NCBI RefSeq assembly: GCF_007197645.1
Contig: NZ_VKGK01000021.1
Location: 47,033 to 111,032, forward strand
Source of the DNA: Shewanella hanedai
GTDB lineage: Bacteria; Pseudomonadota; Gammaproteobacteria; Enterobacterales; Shewanellaceae
Length of the DNA: 64,000 nucleotides
Direction: 5' to 3'
The notes under the pieces were generated by a model. That model was not told where the DNA came from. It did not search any database and saw only the letters and a list, made by a program, of their open reading frames with translations. The position numbers were made by a program, and so were the translations under genes. Shown here piece after piece: positions 17,377-25,095 of the stretch. Position 1 is the stretch's first letter; each line of letters begins with the position of its first letter.

Positions 17377-18513
17377 CTAATGAAAAAGGTAGTTAAGCCA
17401 ACCTTGCATTCTCAGCAACACTTTCCGCATGACAGCCACGTGGGAAAAATGATCGGTATAGATTGCAGCTTGTCCGGAAACACCTGCAGGAAAATGCTCC
17501 CGTATCGCATGGTCCTCTATCTCAATCAAGACGATTACTCGTCCTCGTTGCATCAAATTACGCGATGAGATCAAGGCGCCGGTAGACTGTATTTCGCCTT
17601 CGGCCATTGCTGGCAAGATTGTGGCCACTTTGCCTTTAAATACCTCCCCTGGCGCACCATCTAATATCACTTCTGCTTCATCTCCCTCTTTAAGTCTCAA
17701 AAGTGAGTTCTGCCAGAATGCACCAGCAAAATAGCGTTCTTCGTCAGGAATAAAACTCATCAAAGAACGAAGTGGCATTGGAACCGCAACAATACCAGGT
17801 CTGAGTGCCATCTGAGTAACCATGCCATCGGCAGGAGCCCTAACAACGGTCATTTCGAGATCAAACAACGCCTTTTCAAGCTGTCCTTGAATTCCAGCAA
17901 CCTTAGTATTAACCCCGTCAACATTAGACTCAAACACCAACCTAACTCTCAATTCCTCAGCTTGCGCTACGGTCAATTGAGCTTCTGACGCCAAGTAGAG
18001 TTGACGTTTATTATCCATTTCAAGTTCAGTAAAAGGCGAGTTACTCCCCGCTTTTTTCTTCCCTTTAGCATAGCGATCATAGGCCGATTCTGCTCGGTCT
18101 CTATCCGCTGTCGCTCGCTCAACATTCGCTAATGAAGACTGCCAAGCCGCTTCAAGTTGAGGTACTTCTTGCTCAGCAGAAACAAGTGCCGCACGTTTTT
18201 GCTTTACCATAGCCTCAAACGGAGTCGGGTCTAACCTAAACAATACCTCTCCCTTCTTTACGGGCACATTAGGCTTCACTTCAACCGAAGTGACAACGCC
18301 GCGCACAGCTGGATTTATTGGGGTTGAAACAAAATACTCCTTAGCATAAGGCGTATAGGGATGGTTATAGTTCATTAACAGAATTAAGGTGCCGACAATA
18401 AATATGCCACCTAAAATCGCGGTTGGTACTGTCCACTTAGTTAACGGGATCTTAAACACTTTAAAAATAGCGATACAAATGGCCGTGTAAGTGAGAATAA
18501 GTAAAAGATCCAT
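17377..18513 (-). CDS. HlyD-family membrane fusion protein (YibH/YiaV type)
   Basis: 378 residues. One or two transmembrane helices near the start (LILTYTAICIAIFKVF, TAILGGIFIVGTLILLM), then a biotinyl-lipoyl-like half (INPAVRGVVTSVEVKPNVPVKKG), a coiled-coil hairpin (about 110-215), the second lipoyl half (VVRAPADGMVTQM) and a beta-barrel domain. It lies 2 nt after the DUF3302 gene stop. The DUF3302 + HlyD pair is what E. coli has as YibI/YibH and YiaW/YiaV. An inner-membrane efflux adaptor without an adjacent transporter; partner unknown. Confidence 0.78.
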   Translation of the reverse strand: MDLLLILTYTAICIAIFKVFKIPLTKWTVPTAILGGIFIVGTLILLMNYNHPYTPYAKEYFVSTPINPAVRGVVTSVEVKPNVPVKKGEVLFRLDPTPFEAMVKQKRAALVSAEQEVPQLEAAWQSSLANVERATADRDRAESAYDRYAKGKKKAGSNSPFTELEMDNKRQLYLASEAQLTVAQAEELRVRLVFESNVDGVNTKVAGIQGQLEKALFDLEMTVVRAPADGMVTQMALRPGIVAVPMPLRSLMSFIPDEERYFAGAFWQNSLLRLKEGDEAEVILDGAPGEVFKGKVATILPAMAEGEIQSTGALISSRNLMQRGRVIVLIEIEDHAIREHFPAGVSGQAAIYTDHFSHVAVMRKVLLRMQGWLNYLFH

Positions 18514-18515
18514 CG

Positions 18516-18920
18516 TTAACCCTCCGTCTTGTTAGTCTGGTTTCCAATGTCGTCATTCGGCACTATCTCTGGCTTCGCAGGATGTCCTCCCAACTCAATC
18601 GATTGTAATCTTAACTCCAGCTTCGACACCGTCTCATTAAGCTGCTTAACCTCATCTTCAAGGGCAAGCTCTCGCTCCACCACGGAGTTAAATCCCCAGC
18701 CACGATCTTCACGGTACAAGGTTGCCCAAATCCAGAGAAACGGCCAAATAGCATGCAGAGTAAACAGACTCACCCAACCAGCAACATGAAGTGCATCTTG
18801 CTGAGGGTGATTGCGCTTTTTAGCAATTTCATAGGGAATATCATGAATGACGATAACGCCATAGAAGAGAAAAATGGCCACGAAGAAAATAACGCCCAAC
18901 GCAAAGTAATCTAGAAACAC
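18516..18920 (-). CDS. DUF3302 inner-membrane protein (YibI/YiaW type)
   Basis: 134 residues. Two transmembrane segments (about 5-25 and 46-68) separated by HDIPYEIAKKRNHPQQDA, the hallmark of DUF3302. The C-terminal third is a predicted coiled coil (LEDEVKQLNETVSKLELRLQ) and a polar tail. Translationally close to the HlyD gene (2 nt gap). Probably a small partner of that adaptor, but no function is established. Confidence 0.75.
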   Translation of the reverse strand: MFLDYFALGVIFFVAIFLFYGVIVIHDIPYEIAKKRNHPQQDALHVAGWVSLFTLHAIWPFLWIWATLYREDRGWGFNSVVERELALEDEVKQLNETVSKLELRLQSIELGGHPAKPEIVPNDDIGNQTNKTEG

Positions 18921-19417
18921 GGTTAGCTCCTTATGCTCTATTTACTCAGCTGATTAGTAAATAGATCCTTGTTTTTATTAGTTAAGACTTAATTACAGCG
19001 TGCAAACATTCTCGCAACAAAACCCGACTGATACCAGTAATAATTTATCTTGTGCCTAAAAAATATGAGTAAGATAAACACGTTAATCCAGTCCAAGCGC
19101 AAACATGACAGCCATTCACCCATCCAGATGATTCTGTCTTACCGGTAATTGCGAGCCCTTTGCATAAATATCACTCAGAATGAAAGCCGATGACTCTTGT
19201 CATTAAGAAAAATGGATAGTGGGAATACAGTTTATCAACATCAATATGAATACTAGTACCGAACAGTGATTGATGATTTTGAACTCTGTCACCTCTGGAT
19301 ATGCCCAATACTGCATTCCCAAGTAGCTTTGGTATAATAGCGAAAAAGAGCATCAATAAGCTCAACAGCCAGATAGTGTGAAACACTATTACCGACAAAA
19401 ATAAAGGTACCCACAAA
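18921..19417. other. Intergenic region upstream of purT and DUF3302 gene
   Basis: 497 bp between divergent starts. It contains a good extended -10 (TATAAT at 19333-19338) facing purT and a 7-3-7 inverted repeat closer to the gene. A rightward or leftward small gene was not supported. No PurR-like site was seen. Confidence 0.5.
19333..19389 (+). promoter_or_regulatory. purT promoter -10 and leader inverted repeat
   Basis: TATAAT at 19333-19338; the matching -35 is poor. Downstream, ATAGTGT / ACACTAT (19373-19379 and 19383-19389) form a perfect 7-bp inverted repeat with a 3-nt spacer, ending 28 nt before the purT ATG. It could be an operator or a 5' leader hairpin. Confidence 0.4.
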
Positions 19418-20593
19418 ATGATAGGCACTCCACACTCCAATGGTGCATTACGCGCTATGTTGCTAGGTTGCGGTGAACTTGGAAAAGAGGTTGCGATAGA
19501 GCTTCAGCGCATGGGCGTTGAAGTGATTGGAGTAGATCGCTACCCCAATGCACCAGCCATGCAAGTCGCCCATCGCTTTCATGTTATCAATATGCTCGAC
19601 GGTGACGCGCTAAAAGCGATTATCAAACAAGAGCAGCCACATCTGGTTATCCCAGAAATTGAAGCCATTGCGACTCAAACTCTGGTAGAGATGGAAGCTG
19701 AAGGCGTTAATATCATCCCCACCGCCAAAGCCACCCAGCTCACCATGGACAGAGAAGGCATAAGACGTTTTGCCGCTGAAACCTTAAATCTGCCCACTTC
19801 GCCTTATGTTTTCTGTGATACTCAAATCGAATTCGAACAGGCAATAGAAAAGATAGGCATACCTTGTGTGGTTAAACCTGTCATGAGCTCATCCGGTAAA
19901 GGACAAAGTGTTATTCGCGAAGCAAGCCAAGTATTAACTGCTTGGCAATATGCGCAAGAGGGCGGCCGAGCAGGTGGAGGACGTGTAATTGTCGAAGGGT
20001 TTGTGCCCTTTGATTATGAGATCACCCTGCTAACGATAAATTCAATCAACGGCATACACTTCTGCGATCCTATCGGTCATAGACAAGAAGATGGTGACTA
20101 CCGAGAATCATGGCAGCCACAAGCCATGTCACCTTCAGTGCTAAAGAGGTCACAGGAGATTGGTCGTAAAGTTGTTGAAGCATTAGGGGGTTACGGTTTA
20201 TTTGGCGTCGAGTTATTTATTAAAGGAGATGAAGTGTATTTCTCCGAAGTATCGCCCCGTCCTCACGACACAGGAATGGTGACCCTCATCAGTCAAGACT
20301 TATCTGAATTTGCGTTGCACGCGAGGGCTATTTTAGGCTTACCTATTGCTAACATAACGCAACATGGCCCCAGCGCATCAGCAGTCATACTCGGTGAAGG
20401 TCAGTCTGACAATATTCGTTTTGAAGGTATCAGTAAAGCACTCGAGCAAACGGATACCCAGCTTCGTTTGTTTGGCAAACCTGAAATAGACGGTCGTCGA
20501 CGTTTAGGTGTTGCACTTGCTCGTGGAAGCTCGATTGACAATGCAATAGAGAAATCATTGCATTGTGCTAGTGTCGTTAAAGTGATTTTGTAG
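19418..20593 (+). CDS. purT: Formate-dependent GAR transformylase (PurT)
   Basis: 391 residues, full length. ATP-grasp enzyme: N-terminal Rossmann part (MLLGCGELGKEVAIELQRMG), ATP-binding segment CVVKPVMSSSGKGQSV, and EVSPRPHDTGMVT near residue 285. Converts glycinamide ribonucleotide to formyl-GAR with formate and ATP, in purine synthesis; a folate-independent alternative to PurN. AAAGG precedes the ATG. Its stop faces the hydroxyacid dehydrogenase stop with 3 nt between. Confidence 0.93.
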   Translation: MIGTPHSNGALRAMLLGCGELGKEVAIELQRMGVEVIGVDRYPNAPAMQVAHRFHVINMLDGDALKAIIKQEQPHLVIPEIEAIATQTLVEMEAEGVNIIPTAKATQLTMDREGIRRFAAETLNLPTSPYVFCDTQIEFEQAIEKIGIPCVVKPVMSSSGKGQSVIREASQVLTAWQYAQEGGRAGGGRVIVEGFVPFDYEITLLTINSINGIHFCDPIGHRQEDGDYRESWQPQAMSPSVLKRSQEIGRKVVEALGGYGLFGVELFIKGDEVYFSEVSPRPHDTGMVTLISQDLSEFALHARAILGLPIANITQHGPSASAVILGEGQSDNIRFEGISKALEQTDTQLRLFGKPEIDGRRRLGVALARGSSIDNAIEKSLHCASVVKVIL

Positions 20594-20596
20594 TCA

Positions 20597-21559
20597 CTAG
20601 TTAACCCTATTCTTCGCTTTACCATTCAAGAAAGCGGCCACATTTTCAATCGCGATATTCAGTAAATTTTGCCTAGCTTCCCGTGTTGCCCACGAGTTAT
20701 GTGGGCTAATACTGATATTGACCGCTGTCAGTAACGGATTATCTTTTTCTGGTGGCTCAGTTGACAGCACATCAACTCCAGCTGCGGCAATTTCACCATC
20801 AAGTAGCGCCTGACTCAAGGCTGCTTCATCGATCAATCCGCCACGAGCCGTATTAATCAAGATAGACGTTTTACGCATCAAGCTAAGTAACGCTCGGTTG
20901 ATGATTTTATCCGTTTCCTGCGTTAACGGACAATGCAATGAAAGAATATCTACCTGCGGGAGCATCTCATCAAGCTTGCACCATTTCACCCCAACGGGGA
21001 GATCAAGCAGCGGCGTACGCGTATTGACTAATACAGTCATCCCAAACGCCAATGCGATATTCGCCACTTGCTGACCTATCGCGCCATATCCCATCAACCC
21101 GAGGGTTTTCCCCTTTAGAGATTGCAAAGGACTGAGAGTGAAACAAAAATCCTCACACTCAGTCCACGCCCCTGCAACAACGGCATGATGATGAACTGCG
21201 ACCTGCTGTGTATGATGAAGAATATGAGAAAAGACCATCTGAGCGACAGCATCTGGGCCATAACCTGGCACATTGGTCACCACGACGCCATGTTGCTTTG
21301 CTGCGACCAAATCAACCACATTGGTGCCAGTTGCAAGTACACCAATGTATTTTAGCTTAGGGAGTTCAGCAAGTGTATTCGCCGAGATAACAGTCTTATT
21401 AGTAAAGAGTATTTCAGCATTTTTGGCGCGGCTCAGTAGTTCACTCTCAGCAGTTCGCTCAAAACTAGTAAACTCCCCAGCACTGGCAAAGTCGCTTAAT
21501 CCACTCCAGTTTAAATCCCCAGGATTAAGTGTATAACCGTCGAGTATCACTATTTTCAT
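20597..21559 (-). CDS. D-2-hydroxyacid dehydrogenase (glycerate dehydrogenase-like)
   Basis: 320 residues. NAD-binding motif GLMGYGAIGQQVANIALAFG, substrate Arg in INTARGGLIDE, catalytic Glu in the GVDVLSTEPP region and His in ISPHNSWAT. These match the HprA/D-lactate group of 2-hydroxyacid dehydrogenases. Hydroxypyruvate/glycerate is the best guess; exact substrate is not resolvable by eye. It may share a transcript with the barrel gene upstream (16 nt gap). Confidence 0.8.
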   Translation of the reverse strand: MKIVILDGYTLNPGDLNWSGLSDFASAGEFTSFERTAESELLSRAKNAEILFTNKTVISANTLAELPKLKYIGVLATGTNVVDLVAAKQHGVVVTNVPGYGPDAVAQMVFSHILHHTQQVAVHHHAVVAGAWTECEDFCFTLSPLQSLKGKTLGLMGYGAIGQQVANIALAFGMTVLVNTRTPLLDLPVGVKWCKLDEMLPQVDILSLHCPLTQETDKIINRALLSLMRKTSILINTARGGLIDEAALSQALLDGEIAAAGVDVLSTEPPEKDNPLLTAVNISISPHNSWATREARQNLLNIAIENVAAFLNGKAKNRVN

Positions 21560-21575
21560 GTTATGAATCTTCTCT

Positions 21576-22226
21576 CTAAAACCGTAGCTTTAAGCCTACG
21601 TTAACTTGCCCTTGCCACATAATGTCTGAGCTAATAAACCAGAGACACTCTCCGCCATCACAAAACAAAGTGCTATCACTACTGATGAAAGTGGCATAAC
21701 CCCTTGCATCGGCGAACATCGAGAAAGATTCGGTCAGTTGATACTCAGCGCCGGCACCAAAGCCCATTGAAAACCGAGTCTCATTTGAGTAATCACCACC
21801 AGGTCGCATACTCGTTAAGCCAACACTGGCAGTCACATAGGGTTTTAAATTGCCATTTGGAAAATAAAGCGATCCCCCCAGATGCAGATAATCAAGATCA
21901 AGATCGAGATCCGTGATGGGAGTAGGACTAAAATTACCACCACTTCGCAACTCGGTGGCCTGATGACTATAGATGAGATAGATATCGCCGGGATCATTAG
22001 TAGTAAAACCCAGCATGACACCATAATGCGCCGACTCAGAGACGTTCAACTCTCCCTCTTCATCTTGGGCGAAGTTACTGAGTCCAGCACTTTTAATGTT
22101 GAACTCACTGGCGCCAAAACTGTAACCTCCAAATGGCGCAACAAACACCTCTGCAAACACAGGATTTGAAACCAAAGCGGAAGTAACAATCAATGCTGAA
22201 GCTGAAATATAAGCTGCTATCTTCAT
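21576..22226 (-). CDS. Outer-membrane beta-barrel protein
   Basis: About 216 residues from the ATG at 22226, which is followed by a clean signal peptide (MKIAAYISASALIVTSALV..VFA). The mature chain has eight likely strands, repeated glycine/aromatic patterns (APFGGYSFGA, FGAGAEYQL) and a terminal Phe (NVGLKLRF), as in small OmpA/OmpW-like barrels. A Cys pair (LFCDGGECLW) lies in a late loop. Function unknown. A 13-bp inverted repeat in the upstream gap suggests regulated expression. Confidence 0.7.
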   Translation of the reverse strand: MKIAAYISASALIVTSALVSNPVFAEVFVAPFGGYSFGASEFNIKSAGLSNFAQDEEGELNVSESAHYGVMLGFTTNDPGDIYLIYSHQATELRSGGNFSPTPITDLDLDLDYLHLGGSLYFPNGNLKPYVTASVGLTSMRPGGDYSNETRFSMGFGAGAEYQLTESFSMFADARGYATFISSDSTLFCDGGECLWFISSDIMWQGQVNVGLKLRF

Positions 22227-22297
22227 ATCGGTCTCTTTCATGAATGATCAAACATGAGTTATCAAGATTGAGGCAAAATGAGCCTAAATACAGGATA

Positions 22298-22337
22298 GTA
22301 AAATGTATATTTATACTTTACATAATATACATTTTAC
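22298..22337. promoter_or_regulatory. 13-bp perfect inverted repeat upstream of barrel gene
   Basis: GTAAAATGTATAT at 22298-22310 and its exact reverse complement at 22325-22337, separated by 14 bp. It is centred about 90 bp upstream of the barrel gene start. The spacing of half-sites fits a two-turn regulator site; it could also be a hairpin. Confidence 0.45.
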
Positions 22338-22390
22338 AAAGAGTTATTCAATAAAAATAGCAGGATAGCAGAAGCGGTGGGCTAGCTAAC

Positions 22391-23170
22391 TTAACGCATG
22401 CCGCGATCGGTTTTGACCCTGTCGTAAGCCGCTTGAATATCTTGAGCTTTGGTGTTCGCAAGCTCCATCATCTCAGGAGGCAAACCTTTCGCGACTAACT
22501 TGTCAGGGTGATGCTCATTCATTAGTTTACGATAACTGCGCTTCACTTCTTGATCTGATGAAGCTTCTGTTAAACCAAGCAGAGAGTAGGCATCTTCAAT
22601 ACTGGTTTGATTGTTATTGCCACCCTTATGGAAATTAAACTCCGCCTGCCAACGTTTAAGTAACTCATCAAGTTGAGCACGACTGAAACCTAACTCTTGG
22701 GCTATTACCAGTAATACCGCATGTTCTTCGGGATCCAGTTTGGCATCAGAAAGTGCTGTTTGTATCTGAATCTCAAGAAACATCTGCAGCAGTTCTTTAC
22801 GGCCCATAGAGATAAGGCGGAAAGTTTTAAGGCAAGCTTTAACATCAAAGTCACTCTCCTTGCCCTCTTTAAATGCAATCTGCGCCTCTACTCTTGCTTC
22901 ACCTTTGAGCTGCATCTGATCCATTAACATCGTCGCGATACGAATATCGTTTTCAGTCACATGTCCTGACGCTTTAGCCACATGTCCCATCACGGCAAAG
23001 GTTGTCTTAAAGAACAACGTCTGTCGATTAGCCCCTTTCCCTATAATGCCACTAAGCTGGGCACTTTTTTTATCATAGAGGTGACCTAACCAAAGACCAA
23101 TGACACCACCGACTATTCGACCAAACATAAAACCGATGGCAAAGCCGAAAATCTTACCCCAAATACGCAT
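22391..23170 (-). CDS. djlA: Co-chaperone DjlA
   Basis: 259 residues. N-terminal membrane anchor with glycines (KIFGFAIGFMFGRIVGGVIGLWLGHLYD), a TerB-like central domain (about 50-180), and a C-terminal J domain with the HPD motif (NEHHPDKL) near residue 220. Works with DnaK at the inner membrane. In E. coli djlA is divergent from lptD; here the murU-amgK pair has been placed between them. Confidence 0.92.
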   Translation of the reverse strand: MRIWGKIFGFAIGFMFGRIVGGVIGLWLGHLYDKKSAQLSGIIGKGANRQTLFFKTTFAVMGHVAKASGHVTENDIRIATMLMDQMQLKGEARVEAQIAFKEGKESDFDVKACLKTFRLISMGRKELLQMFLEIQIQTALSDAKLDPEEHAVLLVIAQELGFSRAQLDELLKRWQAEFNFHKGGNNNQTSIEDAYSLLGLTEASSDQEVKRSYRKLMNEHHPDKLVAKGLPPEMMELANTKAQDIQAAYDRVKTDRGMR

Positions 23171-23249
23171 TAAAAAACCTTAGTCACTTACAAAATATAC
23201 GATTAAATCCTGATAAAATAGAGCCCGTTATTACAGGGGCCTACCTATA

Positions 23250-23939
23250 TCAACCTAAACCTTGCTGACGCTGCTCCAAACTATCTAAACGCTCTAGAGT
23301 CCCAACATCACACCAAAAACCTGAAAAATATTCACCGGAAACAAGTCCTGAATTCACCTTATCTCTTAACAGCGGAGCAAGAAGAAAACCCTTATCTGGT
23401 GTATTTTGAAAAAGAGAGGGATGATAAATCCCCATCCCTGAAAACGTCAATGCTTCCTGTTCATCAGAAAGTTTGTTTTGAACGAGCCCACCTATCAAGG
23501 GGAAATCCCCATTCGGATGTTGACTGGGATTATCCACTAACCAAAGATGTGCCAATTTGCCCTTAAGAGCGCCATTTGAATCGAAACGAGTAAAATCAGG
23601 TAACTCATCAAGAAACACATCGCCATTTATCACTAAAAATGGATTATTACCTAACAATGGCAAAGCCTGTTTAATACCACCACCAGTCTCTAATGCATTG
23701 AGCTCATGGCTGTACTGAATGCTCACTCCCCAACGGCTGCCATCACCTAATGCTTCCGTTAGTTTGTGCCCAAGCCAAGCATGATTGATCACAATCTCAG
23801 TGATCCCCTGTTTTGCCAGCCGCTCGATGTGATAAACAATCAATGGCTTATTAGCCACACTGACCAAAGGTTTAGGCAATGCATCCGTTAAAGGACGTAA
23901 CCGCTCTCCTCTACCCGCAGCCAAAATCATCGCCTTCAT
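23250..23939 (-). CDS. murU: N-acetylmuramate-1-phosphate uridylyltransferase (MurU)
   Basis: 229 residues. Nucleotidyltransferase signature MKAMILAAGRGERLRPLTDALPKPL is intact apart from family variation, with INGDVF as the metal-binding Asp region. In Pseudomonas MurU makes UDP-MurNAc from MurNAc-1-P, the second step of the recycling route that bypasses de novo (fosfomycin-sensitive) synthesis. Its ATG overlaps the amgK stop by 4 nt, so both steps are produced together. Confidence 0.88.
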   Translation of the reverse strand: MKAMILAAGRGERLRPLTDALPKPLVSVANKPLIVYHIERLAKQGITEIVINHAWLGHKLTEALGDGSRWGVSIQYSHELNALETGGGIKQALPLLGNNPFLVINGDVFLDELPDFTRFDSNGALKGKLAHLWLVDNPSQHPNGDFPLIGGLVQNKLSDEQEALTFSGMGIYHPSLFQNTPDKGFLLAPLLRDKVNSGLVSGEYFSGFWCDVGTLERLDSLEQRQQGLG

Positions 23940-24940
23940 GAAGTGACCTCAACGGCTGGGATAACCGTAGCCGAAATCCATTCACTAAAGGGCTTAAGCT
24001 CTGGGTAATTATCAGAAATATCGCGAATATATTCAAGGGTTAATGGAATATCTGCCATATATGCAGGCTTACCATCACGGTATTTAAGGCGAGCAAAAAT
24101 GCCAGCTGCTTTTATATGACGCTGTAATCCCATTAAGTCAAACCAACGGGTATAGGTCTCTATTGTGACACCGCTATCAAGTTGGCCCGATGCGTTAATT
24201 TGCTCAAAATGCTGCTGCATTAACTGATTAACCACGCCATCAGGCCAGCGAACATAACAATCTCTTAAAAGAGACACCGCATCATAGGTGATAGGCCCAA
24301 GTACTGCATCCTGAAAATCGATCACCTGTAGCTGCTCATTTTGCAGCATTATGTTTCGGCTGTGATAATCACGGTGCATACCGACTTTGGGTTGAGCTTC
24401 AACATTTTGGATAAGATGAGAAAAGGTCATTTTCAGCATATCTTGGGTTGAATCATCAAGTTCGAGACCAAGATGACGTTTTATCAGCCAATCAGAAAAA
24501 ATATCTAACTCCAATTGGACAAAAGCTTCATCGTATAAAGGTAAAGAAGTTTCACCATTATCGGTAACTAAACTCACTTTATTTAAGAGCGCTAATGCTT
24601 GGCCGTAATAATCGACTACGTTGTCCTCATTCAACACCGATAGTAACTGTACATCGCCTAAGTCACTTAACAGTAAAAAACCTTCTTCAAGATTAATTTC
24701 AATAACTTGAGGTACATTCACTCCTTTTGCAGAATAAGCGTTTGCTAACTTAATAAAAGGAAGCACTTTGATCAATTCAGGGGGTGAGTCCATTACGATA
24801 AAGCGCTTATCTTGGTGCTCAACACGGAAGTATCGTCTAAAACTCGCATCTCCAGAGATAAGTATTGCTCTAACTTCAGTATTAAAAAGTTGCTTTAGCC
24901 ATCTATTTAACGCAATAAATCTTAGATCTGACAAGGGCAC
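23936..24940 (-). CDS. amgK: Anomeric MurNAc/GlcNAc kinase (AmgK)
   Basis: 334 residues of the aminoglycoside phosphotransferase-like fold: GDASFRRYFRV (nucleotide loop), HRDYHSRNIM (catalytic loop) and IDFQDAVLGP (metal Asp). Together with the overlapping murU gene this identifies AmgK, which phosphorylates the anomeric carbon of MurNAc and GlcNAc in cell-wall recycling. Divergent from lptD with about 150 bp between starts. Confidence 0.86.
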   Translation of the reverse strand: MPLSDLRFIALNRWLKQLFNTEVRAILISGDASFRRYFRVEHQDKRFIVMDSPPELIKVLPFIKLANAYSAKGVNVPQVIEINLEEGFLLLSDLGDVQLLSVLNEDNVVDYYGQALALLNKVSLVTDNGETSLPLYDEAFVQLELDIFSDWLIKRHLGLELDDSTQDMLKMTFSHLIQNVEAQPKVGMHRDYHSRNIMLQNEQLQVIDFQDAVLGPITYDAVSLLRDCYVRWPDGVVNQLMQQHFEQINASGQLDSGVTIETYTRWFDLMGLQRHIKAAGIFARLKYRDGKPAYMADIPLTLEYIRDISDNYPELKPFSEWISATVIPAVEVTS

Positions 24941-25095
24941 CTCATGGCTCTTATGTAAAAATTGCTTTATTATAAAGCAAAATGGAATCAGCTAATAAGC
25001 TCAATCTTGATATTTAGCTGAGTTGCCTTAAAATCGGCAACATTTATCCTCAATTATTGTTGTCCAGACTAAGAAATCATATTAAACGACTTAAG

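Noticed and set aside
19171..19440. 89-codon minus-strand frame with a hydrophobic start in front of purT
   Set aside because: It overlaps the purT start and its promoter, has no ribosome site, and the hydrophobic run is explained by AT-rich DNA.
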